NCBI GenBank assembly: GCA_004154925.1
Contig: QJNS01000284.1
Coordinates: 30,231-94,230, forward strand
Origin: Monosporascus cannonballus
Taxonomy: Eukaryota; Ascomycota; Sordariomycetes; Xylariales
DNA: 64,000 nt
Reading direction: 5' to 3'
Shown here: positions 37,400 to 49,849 of the stretch, one piece after another
Numbering within the stretch: the first letter of the stretch is position 1
Layout: each line of letters begins with the position of its first letter
Made by a program: the position numbers and the translations under genes
The notes under the pieces: generated by a model
What the model was told of the DNA's origin: nothing
Databases searched by the model: none
The model's input: the letters and a program-made list of their open reading frames with translations, nothing else

Positions 37400-40300
37400 A
37401 AAAAAGGCTTTAAACGCAATAATAAAAAACGTTAATAACTGTATTACTTTGGATATACGAATCGGAACGTATTAATATACCGCAATAATAAATTACGGAG
37501 CTTTGGGCGGAAATTATATTATACCAAATATAATTAATAAACTTAAGCTGTTATAGAAATATAAGTTAAAACCTTATATAACGACGAATGCCGAAAGTTA
37601 GGAATTTGCTTACGATAACGAAAAAATTATATGCGAAATTAATTACTTCAAGATTTTTGTTAAAGGATGATATTAAATAATTAATTTCGATATTGTTTTA
37701 TTTAGGAATTACGATATAATCTTAGGATTATTATAGATACTCCAATACGGAATTTTGATTAACGGCGGAACTGGCCAGGTAAAATTTGCTTTATTCTTTA
37801 TTAATAAACCAAAAAAAAAGAAATTAAGATCTTAACATTGGATCGATAATAGCGATAAATGCAAACATAAGAGCACAATAAAAACCTTATTACCTAAAGG
37901 AATAAAATATGAAAAAAAGATCGGATTTTAAAAGAAATATAAGATATCGTTATTATTATCAAAACGAAATTAAAGTAATTAAATAATAACTTAAAATGAT
38001 AATAACTTTAAAAATCAAAAGGTTTAATTAATATATTATTATAATACCACAAATATAAATAATCTTTCAAAAAAAGCTCGATACGAAATTATTAGAACAT
38101 AGGAAATAAAATTACGAAATGATTTTTAAAAAAGGATTTTCGACAAACCTTTACCCCATTTACAACTTTAACGGAAACGAATTATGCATTTTTAAAAAAT
38201 ATCTGGAAAATCGGTTATAAAAAAATGGATTCGATTTTCGAAATTACCAGCAAACTACCCGATATTCTTCGTACCTAAGAAAAATAAAAAGCTATAATTT
38301 GTACTTAATTATTAATAATTAAACGATATCATTATTAAAAATTAAATATTATTACATTTAATTACGGAAATAAAAAACCGATTTTACGGAACTAAATAAT
38401 TTATAATATTCGATCTTAAAAATAGATATAATCTTATTAAGATCAAAAACAAATACGAATAAAAAATAACTTTTAAAACGAAATACGGACTGTTTAAATA
38501 TTTAATTATATTAATAAAATTTATAAACGTATTAGTAACGTTTTAACGGATAATAAACCATACGTTACGAAAATATTTCGATATTTTCGTCGTATGTTAT
38601 TTTAACGATATTTTTATTTTCTTAAAAATAAAAGAAGCATACGCAGGATATATTAATAAAGTTCTTCAAGTTTTACAGGACGTAAAACTACTTATTAACG
38701 CAGAAAAAAGTTAGTTTCATATAGAAGAAATGGAATATCTGGGATATATTATTACCTTAGGACATATTAAGATAAACTCTAAGAAAATCGCTGTAGTTAA
38801 AAAATAGCAGACATTAACGATAATTAAGGAAATACAGGTATTTCTTGGATTCGCCAATTACTACAGGAAGTTCATTCAAGACTTTAGCAGGATAATTATA
38901 CCCCTAACGAATCTTATGAAAAAAAAGGAATTTAAATAAATGCCAAATACGAAAAAATATTTCAAAATATTAAAATTACGATTACTAGCGAGCTAATACT
39001 AATTATATACGATTTAAATTATTTCGTTAAACTAAAAACCGATATTTCCGATTATACGTTAAACGTAATAATCGGATAACGAAATAATTAAAGCAAATTA
39101 TATCTTATTGCATTTTTTTCGTACAAGTTAAAAAGAGCCGAACTTAATTACGGTATTCCAAATAAGGAATTTATGGCCATTATTATGGCATTTCGAAAGT
39201 TTAAGTATTTCCTAAAGGGAAATTTGTACCAGGTTAAGGTTTATATGGATTATTAAAATCTTACCCGATTTATTACGATTAAGGAACTTATAAGACGATA
39301 ATTTCGATACGCGGAAAAATTGGCGAATTTTGATTTCGTTATTATCTATAAGAAAGGATTAAAAAACGGTAAAGCAAATATTTTAAGTAAGCAACCGGAC
39401 CTCGAAAAAAAAGGTCAAAATTAGCTATATAATTTTTGATATTACCATAAAAAATATTCACGCCCCCGACAAATTGGGACAATTCGAGCAGTATTTTACA
39501 ATATATATCAAAATTTTTAACAGCATAACGGTAATTTTTCGAAAAAGCAAAAAACGGATAAGATATAAATTCCAGAAAAATATTAAAAAAGTTTAATACG
39601 AAAAATATACGAATATTAGTTATACGGATATCCAGATATCCATAAGACCTTAAAGCAATTTTGACGCATATATTCCTTTCTTAAAATAAAATTAACGATA
39701 AAAAAAATTATACGGCAATATGATATTTATGCTACAGCAAAGATTTGATAATATAAATTATATAAAACATTATAACCATTATTAATTATAAAGTAACCAT
39801 AATATTTAATTATGTTTGATTTTATTATTAAACTTTTTATATTAAAGGATTTAATTACGGGAATATATTATGATAGCATTTTCGTAATCGTTAACCGATT
39901 TACGAAAATTTGTTATTTCTTATTATATTATAAGGATATAAATGCCGAATAATTAGCAAACATTTTCTTTAAATATATTTTCAGCATATACAGATTATTA
40001 ATAGAAATTATTTTAAATTATAAATTATTTAACGTATTTAATTCATAAATAAATAAATAAATAAAACGAATAAAATAATTAAGTTGAAAAATTATTAATT
40101 GCATAATTAGCTTATAATACCAGCTATTAAAAAATATCAAAATAATATCTATAAACGTAAATTTTGGTTTTATTTCAAAAATTTATAAAAAAGTACGTAA
40201 TAACGGTCTAATTAATATTAAAGCAATTTTTACGTTAAAATAATTATAATAACTGCATTAAAAAATAAAATTGAAAGTAAAATTCGTACAAAACTAAATA

Positions 40301-40762
40301 AATAAATATTATAACCAAAAAAATTAAAAAAACTAATTTTTAAAAAAGGGAAAATACTTTTTCGCCATAAAAATATTTAAATAAAAAGACTTAATAAAAA
40401 ACTTAGTTTCAAATATATCGGTCTATATAAAATTATTAAGAAAATCTTAAAAAATAATTATTAATTAACGTTTTCACCAAAAGTTAAAATCTATTTAATT
40501 TTTTACGTTTCCTTATTCGAATTAATAACAAATATAATTGAAATATATATAATATAAAACGATATAAAAATGGAAAACGAATAAATATATAAGGTAAAAA
40601 ATTTTTTTAATATGTAAAAACAAAACGGATTTACCTAATACCTAATTAAGTAAAAAAAAATATCCAGATTCCGAAAACACCTAAAAACTTATTAAAAATC
40701 TTATTAACGCTTAACACTTACTAAAGAAATTTTACCAATAACGATAGACGCGTCCTAGTTAA
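37400..40762 (+). pseudogene. Element E pol with chromodomain, broken
   Basis: Protease relic at about 37490-37770 (NYGALGGNYIIPNI). RT catalytic box VVCYFNDIFIF near 38585-38630, first Asp to Asn. RNase H from about 39040 (KTDISDYTLNVII) to TDHQNL-equivalent sequence near 39245. Integrase at about 39.7-40.4 kb, with ISRF/VNRFTKICYF-like core text. Chromodomain at about 40640-40740. The frame closes at TAA 40760-40762 after RPS. Confidence 0.82.
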
Positions 40763-41318
40763 TAACCAACCAGTCGGTAGCCGAGATATCGGGCCAATTA
40801 GCCGCGATATATATTAACGTAATAGCCGTAACGGCGGCTTTCAATTATTCTTATTCTTAACGTTTTTGTTTTTTAGCTTATTTAACGATTAAAATTTACG
40901 TTATATTATAGTAATACTTCTCGAACCAATTAATGCTTTTTGCTTATATAAACAAATAAAATAAGAAAAAACTTAATTTCTTTTCCTAATATTTGCGTTA
41001 AGTTTTAAAATAAAGCCGTTAAAACTTTAATAATTGTTTTTCGGTAAACGTTTTTTTACGTTTTAAATGTTAATACTTATAACGAATATTTTATAAGAAA
41101 AAAATAGGTATACCGGTACTATTATAAATCGATTTCGATTAATATATTCCTTATATTTTAAAACATTTTTTTATTATTTTACATCTTATGTTTTTCGAAA
41201 AATAATAAAAATAAAGTATAAGTTCGTAACCAAATTTGTTAAAGGCTTTTATAAGATTAATACGACGACCGGTAAAAAAACAAAAAACGCGACAAATTTT
41301 AAAAATACAAAACGACAT
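40755..41318 (-). pseudogene. Antisense Cys-rich accessory ORF of element E
   Basis: Minus-strand frame from ATG 41316-41318 (MSFCIFKICRVFCFF) to TAG at 40755-40757, 188 codons, one frame. The first 55 codons are open. The block RCKIIKKCFKI, stop, GIY corresponds to the RCxxC region of the other copies, and is followed by NSTGIPIFFL, matching CDGTGVFPFSL in F. A basic region and a Gln/Lys-rich helix precede an ending DWLVIN-like. The stop overlaps pol's stop in CCTAGTTAA. It is longer than the copies in C and D, mainly in the middle. Confidence 0.72.
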
Positions 41319-41404
41319 AATTAAAAGCAAAAGCAAAAAAAACATTTACTAAACGAAAAAAAAAAGAAAAAAATTGAAGGCAAGATTTTAAAAAGAAAAA
41401 ATCG

Positions 41405-41773
41405 TATTACGACCCAACAAACTCCGGTCTTAAAAACGGTCAAATAAGAATTATACGGGCCACTCCATAGATCACGTAATAATAATCACTGCCAAACCAA
41501 TAATCAAAAGTGATTAAAGGGGATTATAAGCAATTATGATCATTATTAGCCGTATAATCATAAGTGATTAAGCCAAAAAAAGGAAAATATATACGCTTAT
41601 TATTTCCATAATTTAAATAGTTTCAGCTTATAATACAACATCGTTATCCAAGGTACGCTTGGTATTACGAGACGTGACACGTTACTGTATTGCTCAGATT
41701 TCCACGATACTCTTGCCAACATAAACCCGTCGACTTAAGGTTTAATAGTTGGTTAAACCGCCAAGCCGTCACA
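41405..41773 (+). repeat. Element E 3' LTR
   Basis: 369 bp, uninterrupted partner of 34985-35510, followed by CCGTA. The preceding purine-rich AAAAAGAAAAAATCG is its polypurine tract. Confidence 0.92.
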
Positions 41774-41778
41774 CCGTA

Positions 41779-44300
41779 TACGTCGTAATTCCTATAAAAC
41801 TGCCTTATTATACGATATATACCCGGCCAAAAACAACTTTTCGAAAATATCGTTATCGTAACCTTTTTGCCTAGGTGGCCTATTATATACGAATTGTAAG
41901 TATTTTATATTAAGGCCGTTTTAAAAGGCTTTTAATTTAAGATTTAAAGAACGTTTTCGAAATTAAAAAAGGGTTTTAATATTCAAAATATATTCCGTAA
42001 TTAATATTAATAATTTTAATTCCGCCGAAGCATTGCGTTTCCTTTTTATAATAATTTTAATAATATAATTATAATTTTTATTATGTTTTAACGTTACGTT
42101 TTACAATTTTTAAAAGTTTTCGTAATTTTAAAATATTTACGTTTTTCAAAATAATCCGTTATTTTTTATTTTAATATTATTAACCGTTATTGTATTTTCG
42201 GCGTATTTTTATCGTTTCGTAAATAATATAAATAATTTTTTATTTTTTATTTATAAAAAATTTCGTACGGTTTTTTAATTATTACTTTCCTTTATAAACG
42301 TATTTTATTCTTTATACGAAAATATATCAGCCTTAATATTTAAGCAGCCGATACGGAATTCGAAATAAAAGTTAAAATAGGATAATTGTTTTAATTACTC
42401 TATTTAGTATTTATTTAACCTTTTAATAATTATAAAATATTTTAAATTTTTATAATTAATAATAATTTTAAATAAGATTATTATGGTATATAATTCTATA
42501 TTTTACGTTTTTAAATAATTTATTGCCGTTAAAAACCTTTTATTATATATTTTATAATTAGTTTTAACGAGATTTAATATATTAAAATAATAAATGACCA
42601 ACCGTAATATTTTTAATTTATTAATTTAAAATAAATAAATTCCGTAAATTATTTTTAAATAATTTGCTTTTAATATTATAAATATTTCGGAATTTTATTA
42701 TACTAAGATCCGTTTTATTATAAAAGTATTTTTAAAACGTTCGAACCTTATTTTTTTTGCCTTAATAAAATAAAGTTTTTTTCCGGGTTAAAGCTTTCAA
42801 CGGTACCGATATATCCGCGTAATAAGCTATAAAATCGCAGTAAAAATTTGCGAACCCTAAAAATTTTCGGATTTCCTTAAACGTTTTAGGAACTTTCTAT
42901 TCTTTAATCGTACGCCATTTTTCGAAATCTATTCGTATTTCTTTTCCGGCATTTATAATAAATCCAAAATATTTTATTATCTTTACGGCAAATTCGCACT
43001 TGGAAATATCCAAACTTAAATTTGTTTTTCTTAAGCGGCTTACAACTTTTTTTACTTTTTACATATAATCCTTTTTGGATCTGGAAGAAAAAATAAAGAT
43101 ATCGTCCATATACGCTAAATAAAAAACGTCGAAATATTTCTTTAGAACTTCGTTAACATATCGCTAAAAAGTTACGAAAACTCCGCATAAACTAAATAAT
43201 ATTACCAGTTATTCGTATAAGCCGAAACGCATTCGGAATACCGTTTTTTATTGGTTTCTTTTTATTCTAATTTTATAAAACGTTATTCGGACGTTTATTT
43301 TCGTAAACCATTTAACATAAAAAATAACCTTAGGATTTCCGAAATAAAAAGTAAAAAATAATGGTTTTTTTTGGTTATTACATTTAACGCCTAATAATCG
43401 TAACAAAAACGTAACCTTTTTTCGGGTTTTTTTATAAATAAAACCGAAAACTTTACGGGCGAACTATTTATGCGGATATACCTTTTATTTAAAAGCTCCA
43501 TCAAGGTTTTCCTTAAAGCTAGTAATTTTCCTTTAATTATATTATACAAAAGCCTCCATAATGCTAATATTTTTTTTTCCTTATTTCGTTTTTGCATAAC
43601 AAAATCATATAATTTATTTTGGGACGGAATAAAGATAAAATATTATTTAAATTTTTATCGAACAGTTTCCAAAATATTATTAACTTAAATAAAAGCTTTT
43701 CGTTAATTTCCACTTTTTTCTTAAGCGTTAACGCCTTATTAATATCGGCTAGAATAATTGAAAATAATTAAACTTCCTATTTAATCCTTTTAATCTTTTG
43801 TATTTTCTAAAATTCCGCCCTAAAAATGGAAATTAAAAATTTTTTTCGCTTCGCAAGTTATTCGTACGTTATTTTTTTAAGCTTCGTATTTTTTTTCGTA
43901 AACCCTTATATAATCTATTGCGCCTACCGTTAAAAAATGCTTTTATATTACGTATACGATATTATAACGCTTTATCCAAGGTTTTTCCAAAATCAAAAGG
44001 TAATTAAAGTTATTAATAATATATGCAAATATCCTAATTTTAAAACTGTCGATATCTGTCTTTATATATATTATTTTCTTAATTTCTTTTTGCCGTTATC
44101 GGTTCCTTTTTCGAATTTTGTTTAATCCGTATAATTTTATTAAAATATGCGGTAATTATAAGCATTTTACGAATATTTCGATTATAGCAGCAAAATATTT
44201 ATATTCTTAATTAATAAAACTTTTTATAAATTCTTTTAATTAATATATATATCGATAATAAATAATATACCGTTCATATTTTACTTCGCGATCTTTATTT
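41779..44300 (-). pseudogene. Element B protease-RT-RNase H region, broken
   Basis: The RT N-terminal block at 43391-43597 is open for 68 codons (LMELLNKRYIRINSSPVKF, VLFIKKPEKRLRFCYDY). The catalytic box is intact: FYLAYMDDIFIFSSRSKKDY at about 43070-43130, with the YMDD codons at 43101-43112. KCEFAVKIIKYFGFIINAGK and FLGFANFYCDF follow downstream, the thumb region. The protease lies between this and gag and is not individually recognisable. RNase H continues to the E insertion at 41779. Confidence 0.82.
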
Positions 44301-44379
44301 CGGCCTAAGCTACCTTTCGTTTTTAAATACGCTAATATTTAAAAATTACTTTTTTCCCTTTTCGTTTTTAAATTCGGAC

Positions 44380-45290
44380 TTTTTATTTTTGTATATTCTT
44401 AACGAACTACTCCTTTTTTGCGGTTTTTTATTAATAAAAACGGGTAACGGTTCGCCTTATAATTAAAACGCTTACAATATAAATAAAAGCCTTTTGTTCT
44501 ATAGGCGTTCCGTTTTTTTAAATCACCTATTACGTATGTTATTTCGGCGTTAGGAGTAAAATTTAAAATCTTTACTTTTGCCGTCTTATTGCCGAAACAC
44601 CCGTTATATTTATATCGCTATTTAGGTTACTTCTAGCTTAATTATTACCGCCTAACTATATTACTAAAAAATTGTTCTTTTTTTGCCGCATTATTCCTTT
44701 AAAGCGTTTAGTAATTTTCATTATTTTATTTATTTATACGTTATAATTTTTAAAAACTTTACTAAAATTAAAATTTAAGTATATTTTCTATTTAATATTC
44801 TTTTTAAAAACGTAAGTTTCGCTTCCGTTAACCAGGTAATTCCTTTTACGTTTATTAACGTTTTTTCGAATAAAGGATAAAATAACGAAAAATTTGCGTT
44901 ATCGGCTTATTTTAAATTACGAAACCGTTTAATTACTTCTTTTTATGCCGATTATTATATTATTCGTATAATATATAAAAAAAACGGACGGGATTATAAA
45001 TATTATTTAGGTTTCTCGTAATATAATAAATAATAACCGTACGCTATATATTGATTTCGAACCTTTCGTATATAGCGTAAAATTAGTTACGAATTCTTTT
45101 TACGAAAATAACGTTTATCTTAAGTTTATAAATTATGAATACGTATTATCCAGGGAATTTCTTTTTTATCCCGTCGAATTTCTCCGGCCAAAGTAACGGC
45201 TTCTGTTTGGCTTTTGCTATTAGTTCGATTGTTCGAACCATTTTTACGGAATGGCCTAATTACGTTTTTAATCGTTACTGGGTTAAGAAA
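44380..45290 (-). pseudogene. Element B gag, broken
   Basis: The minus-strand frame starts near 45245 (MVRTIELIAKAKQKP, LLWPEKFDGIKKKFPG) and shows a Ty3/Gypsy-type capsid pattern (FYAIYERFE, YYITRNLNNIYNPVRFFY). A zinc knuckle, LYCKRFNYKANRYPFL, lies at about 44440-44500 with two Cys lost or altered. Interruptions are CAA/CAG to TAA/TAG. The sequence is clearly different from the gag of C-G. Confidence 0.8.
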
Positions 45291-45651
45291 AAGTTGATAT
45301 TCGTAAATGTTATCGTATTTCGAATTTTTAATTAAATAGTAAACTTTTGCTAAATAATTAAACCGTTTTTAAATTATTCGGTTATTTATACTAGCTTTTT
45401 ATTTGCCTTATATTGCGCTTTTATATGTTTACGGAGCTGGGCTGCCTTTTTCTTACTTTCTCCGAACTGGTAGCTTATGCGTTACTTTATAACCGCCATC
45501 GAACTTGTGAAGGTTTCCGTTATAACGCTAAATACCCTTTATAACTTTAGGTCGATAAGGGCCCCTTGCTGGGCCCTTTAAAAAACGTTCGAAAATCCTA
45601 ATATCTAATTCCGAACGTCTTCTGTTTTACTAAATAATAAGCTAAAAAATA

Positions 45652-45839
45652 TGTAAAAGGTTTTACTTAAACGGTTTGCAATCAGTTACTAATAAAAGGT
45701 TATTTTTTAGTTAAAGAGAAAAGAAAAGGAAAATAAATATACAGTTATATATGTTCGCATATAAGGCGCTGCGCTAATGCTGCTTAGTACTGGCGTTTGT
45801 CCGGTGCTCCATAATAAGCCTCCATACAGCCCTAATATA
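45652..45839 (-). repeat. Element B 5' LTR
   Basis: Less mutated partner of 18723-18910. It starts TGTAAAAGG and is followed by ATAAC (45840-45844). Confidence 0.85.
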
Positions 45840-45844
45840 ATAAC

Positions 45845-46548
45845 TTTTTTAAAAAAAACCGGTAATTATTATAAATAATTATTAAAAATATTAAAATAAT
45901 TCCAAACCGTTATAAATTTTGTATTATAACAAACCGTCGAATATATGAAGTTTACAAGCTATATATCTTAACGCATATAAAGGTTATTACCTTATAGTTA
46001 GGTCGACGACATAGCCCTCGTTAAGGGCTACATTTTGATATGATGATATACGGCTTTATAACTGCTATATTAACGTTTAAATTTAACTTTATAATATATT
46101 AAGTCAAAAATTATATATCTATATTTCGGTATATCAAAACGTATTTTATAGCCATAAAGCCGTATGCGGTATTAAAATGTAACTTTTAACAAGAGCTATA
46201 TCGTTAACTTAACCATAAGGTAATAGCCTGTATACGCGTTAAAATATATAGCTTGCAAACTTTATATATTTCACGGTGTGTTATAATATAAAATTTATAA
46301 CGGTTTCGAAATTATTTTGGTATTTTTGATAATTATTTATAACGATTACCGTTTTTAGTCTTTTAAAAATTATTTATTAATAATTTAAAACGTATTAAGG
46401 CTATATATATATATATAATATCAAAATAATTTTTTATTAAGCTTTATATTTTAGCATTATTTATGTTTTCGTATTTTTTTATGCGTTAAGATATTAATAA
46501 ATACGTTAACAAGTTATTAAGTGAATATGTCGCAAAAAAGGGGTGTGT
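45845..46548. repeat. Foldback element, inner left arm, loop and right arm
   Basis: About 45845-46085 pairs with 46120-46374, and the rest (46375-46548) pairs with 18538-18722. The centre near 46085-46120 is AT-rich with TATATATCTATATT. CpA is partly retained, so RIP is milder than in B. Confidence 0.78.
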
Positions 46549-46713
46549 ATCAGATCCACCTATACCCCACTAATGCCTGCACTAACTTAACACGCCTGAT
46601 TTTGAATGTGTTTTGCAACATTTTCAATTGATACAAGCATTACAACAATATATCTGTTATATTTTAACACTACGTGAAGTGCGACGTCCTACAACAATAT
46701 ATAGAGAAATCAA
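46549..46713. other. MULE 3' flank, non-coding
   Basis: A short, normally composed stretch lies between the foldback element and the MULE stop codon. No polyadenylation signal or terminal inverted repeat could be assigned. Confidence 0.5.
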
Positions 46714-47521
46714 TCAATCCTCCGTTAGGTCAATTATTTCCTGACCTTTTTGACCTTCCTGACCTTCCTGAGCTTCAGCTTCCTTCAGGATATCGTCAAT
46801 ATTATGGTAATCGTAGAAATCAGCGTTAGGGGCTTCATTTCGGGCTTCATTAACGTGTTGCCGCTTCGTAGCGCGTGCTGCCTGTTGATACTTCATATCC
46901 CGTTGACGCTGTAATATGGCGCGGACCGCATCGTGAGTGGATTGTGAAGCTGTTGATCCTCCGCGTTGTAACTGTGAAGCTGTTGATTTTCCGCGTTGTA
47001 ACTGTGATTGTTGCGATCCCTTACGCTTCGCCTGCGAGGAGCCGCCTCGTTTTGCCTGTGAAGGCGTTCCTCGAGTTGTCTGTGATGATCCTCCGCGTCG
47101 TGGTTGTTGAACCTTTCCGCTGCTACGCGGCTGCCCTTGATGGGATTCGTCCTTGTCCGAATCAATGATAATTTGCTCCTATTGGGAGGGATGACGGCGT
47201 ACAGAAGGATGAAGCCGTCGTCTGCCATGGTGACGCGTTAGGGCTTGAGGGAGGGTGACGGCGCCATTCCGAGGTCGCCCACGAGGTTGTTGAGTATGGG
47301 GTTTTTTAATTAATAACAAGGGCTTTTGATCAGCGAGGTTCCGGCCTGGTAGCCATTTGGTATTAACGTCGCCTGCCTTCAGCTCGCGAATACGAGGCTG
47401 TTCCTCCGTTAACTCGAGGTTCTTGAAGATCTTGAAGGCGCAGGGAAGGCCGTATTGCCTTTCGCATGCATATCCTTCCGGGGGGCAGGGTTTTAGCGTT
47501 CTGGGGATTCGGGTGGGTGAG
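46714..47521 (-). pseudogene. MULE transposase, C-terminal part
   Basis: The minus-strand frame from 47521 to the TGA at 46714-46716 is open apart from one TAG near 47174-47176. It carries the SWIM-type zinc-finger tail (CPPEGYACERQYGLPCAFKI, about 47430-47490), KWLPGRNL and an AT-hook, QQPRGRPRNGA (about 47260-47295). A low-complexity Ser/Gln/Gly/Arg region and an acidic end, EIIDLTED, follow. This is the tail of Hop-type Mutator-like transposases of fungi. Base composition is normal, so this stretch was not RIPed. Element F interrupts it at GTGAG; the frame resumes at 54260. Confidence 0.85.
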
Positions 47522-47899
47522 TGTTACGACCTGACAGGCTCCGGCCTCAGGAAACGGTCAACGAGGATAACACGGACCACCTCTCGGGTTATGTGATACG
47601 TACTTAGCGAAAATCTGCTAAGCATAATTGATCAGCATTAAGCAACCGCTTAATAAGAATTTATTAAATACGGTTAAACAAAAATATATAATAATATTAA
47701 AAATTAATATATATACGTTTATTATTTCTATAATTTAAACATTTTTAATTTGCAATAATAATTCGTTATTTAAAATATTTTTGGTGTTACGAAACGTAAT
47801 ATGTTATTATATTTATTATTCAGATTTTGATAATATTTTTATTAATATAAATCCGTACGATTAAAATTTAATAATTAATTAAATTTTTTAACCGTTATA
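47522..47899 (+). repeat. Element F 5' LTR
   Basis: The first 130 bp are unmutated and the rest RIPed. U3 carries AGCGAAAATCTGCTAAGCAT and TTAAGCAACCGCTTAATAAG, an imperfect inverted pair distinct from the U3 of C, D, E and G. Confidence 0.92.
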
Positions 47900-48019
47900 T
47901 GTTATAAGTTTTTATTTAGTAATATTATCAGATTTTAGATAATATCGATTAATATTATGTTTATTAGCAAATAATCAGAATAACCTACTTACCAAATCCT
48001 TAATTACCCGAATACTAAA

Positions 48020-49040
48020 ATGGAATTTAAAAAGAAAAAAAAAGTTTTTCGACGCCTAAATACTATAAACGAACGTATTTTCCAACTTAAAAGAGATAAT
48101 AATGATTTTACGACATCTTTTTAAATAACTTATAAAAAGTTTAAAGAGAAAAAGAAGCTTTTAAAACCGGAAAACATTTTCGAATAAATTAAGTTATCTA
48201 ATTAAATTTTATTAAAAAATTAAAAAAAAGTTTTTAAACTTTTAAAATTAAATTTTTTTAACGGAGTTTCGATTAAGTTATAATTATTTCTAATTTAATG
48301 CCGAACATATTTCGGGTATTTTCTTATTCGATTTATCACGTTTATTATTCGAATCGAATTCGCAATCGGATAATTTATTAGAAATACGATTATTTGGTTC
48401 GAGCCCGTTATAAGGAACTACGTTATTTTATTGATCGAAAAACAAAACCTAAAAATAACACGAATTTATAATAATTATAAACATTTTAAATAAATCTTAA
48501 CGAAATTTCTCGGAATAATAAATAAAGAAATAAAGGCCAAAATATAAATTTAATGATTATAATAAAAAGAATTAATATCTAATTACGGCAGTACGTTAGT
48601 TTAATTAGTATTTAAGCTAAATTAAAGATAAAAAGTATTAATAGTTAAGTTCTTCGACGTCTTAAAAAATATAAAAGGAACTTTTTAAAGATAATTAGCC
48701 TAATTATTTATCGCATTATATTATTATAATAATTAAGATTAACGATCGACAATATGCGTAATGTATTAAAAGTATTAAAAGAAAAAATAATAGTAAATCC
48801 CGATATATAATTAATACTAGCGCTTTTTAACGTAATAACATTTTTTACGGCATAAAATTAGGACTTATGAAATTAAAAGTTATTTATAGAAAAAATTAGA
48901 ACCAAACCAAATATTATAATTATAATAAAATGGGATATAAGATAGCATAATATAAGATATTTAAAAAAAACCCCATTAAAATAACTAAAAACTTATATTT
49001 AAAAAGTAATCTAAAGAAAGCCAAAAAAACGAAAGTAAAT
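48020..49040 (+). pseudogene. Element F gag, broken
   Basis: Probable start ATG 48020 (MEFKKKKK), matching the ATG at 56116 in G. The knuckle relic KYYNYNKMGYKIA, stop, YKIFKKNP is at about 48907-48965, with Cys/His codons changed to Tyr. RIP stops are frequent. Confidence 0.72.
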
Positions 49041-49849
49041 TTATTAATATAATTTAGCCTAAATATATATTAAGTCCCCTATAGCGAAATATCCAATAAG
49101 AAATATAAAAAACTAAAAAGCTCATTTAATAAATATTGTGAATATAATAAAAAGCATTATAAGGATAATTACGCGAGCATTAGAATTAAAGTAAAGAAAT
49201 CTGTTTCGGAAGTCTTAATCGATACGGCAAAATGCATACCATATATTGTCGACGACGAGAATATCTCGATTACGAAAAAGAGAAATAATATATTTACAAA
49301 CGGATTATCTGTATGTGTTATAAAGGATTCGATTTTCTGAACCGTACCGGAGATAACAGAAATAATAAATAATAATATCGATATTTTCGATCCATAATCC
49401 CGGCAGATATTTAATAATTGGCCGAAATAAAAAGTTAGTCTAAAAGAAAATAATGCCCGTAAAAAAAACTTTTTTTATTATTACTAATGGTATAATTATT
49501 AAATGAAAAAGTAATTAATTTAACGCATAATGAAAAAATACTGCCAAAAAATCACAGCGGATCTTTATTTTCAGTTAATATTTATTATAAACGTTTACGA
49601 AAAGAAAATTATTAAAACAGAAATACGTTAATTTAGAGAAAAACTTTGAAACAATAATTAAAATAACATATAGTAGGATATAATTACAAATATAAAAAAC
49701 GAGTTATTCGATAAGAAAAAAAGATTATAACAAAACTAAAATAATTAATATAATTCGAAAAAATAATACGCCGGCAATAATAATAAAAATAATAGCTTAA
49801 TACGTTAAACGTAAAAATATAAATAAGGTTCGATAAATTCGAACAAAAC

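Larger units (their letters stand above)
34985..41773 (+). mobile_element. Element E: chromovirus nested in B
   Basis: LTRs at 34985-35510 (with a 155-bp insert and duplication) and 41405-41773 run from TGTTACGACCC to GCCGTCACA. Target duplication is CCGTA at 34980-34984 and 41774-41778. The plus strand carries gag, PR, RT, RNase H, integrase and chromodomain; the minus strand carries the Cys-rich antisense ORF. The sequence aligns along its whole length with C but has a different U3. Confidence 0.93.
18723..45839 (-). mobile_element. Element B: Ty3/Gypsy retrotransposon with nested C and E
   Basis: Direct 188-bp LTRs lie at 18723-18910 and 45652-45839, with ATAAC at 18718-18722 and 45840-45844. 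That site also restores the interrupted foldback palindrome, which independently confirms the border. B's own DNA is 18723-19442, 32842-34984 and 41779-45839, about 6.9 kb. The minus strand gives gag (44.4-45.3 kb), RT (42.7-43.6 kb) and integrase (33.3-34.98 kb). A plus-strand frame sits in the 3' region. It belongs to a different lineage from C-G. Confidence 0.88.
18538..46548. mobile_element. 889-bp palindromic foldback element, interrupted by element B
   Basis: The two ends are inverted copies: ACACACCCCTTTTTTTG at 18538 and its complement ending GGGGTGTGT at 46548. The left arm is 18538-18722 plus 45845 to about 46085; the right arm is about 46120-46548. Removing B (18723-45839 and one ATAAC copy) restores continuous base pairing between arms of about 420 bp, with a small central loop near 46085-46120. 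CGGTAATTATTATAAATAAT near 45860 pairs with 46325-46350. No protein frame is present, so it is a non-autonomous foldback or MITE-like element. No target duplication was seen at 18537/46549, so the family is open. Confidence 0.75.

Noticed and set aside
43470..43688. Plus-strand open frame
   Set aside because: Antisense shadow of the RT domain of element B. 43937-44125, 45135-45335 and 33776-33958 plus are similar shadows of B.
18538..46548. The palindrome as terminal inverted repeats of one 28-kb giant transposon
   Set aside because: Element B has its own LTRs and duplication inside one arm, and the remaining arms pair directly around a small loop, so the original element was about 0.9 kb.
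46875..47168. Plus-strand open frame of 97 codons
   Set aside because: It is antisense to the MULE C-terminus, whose minus frame has SWIM and AT-hook motifs. The same holds for 47357-47596 plus and for the alternative minus frame 46893-47228.
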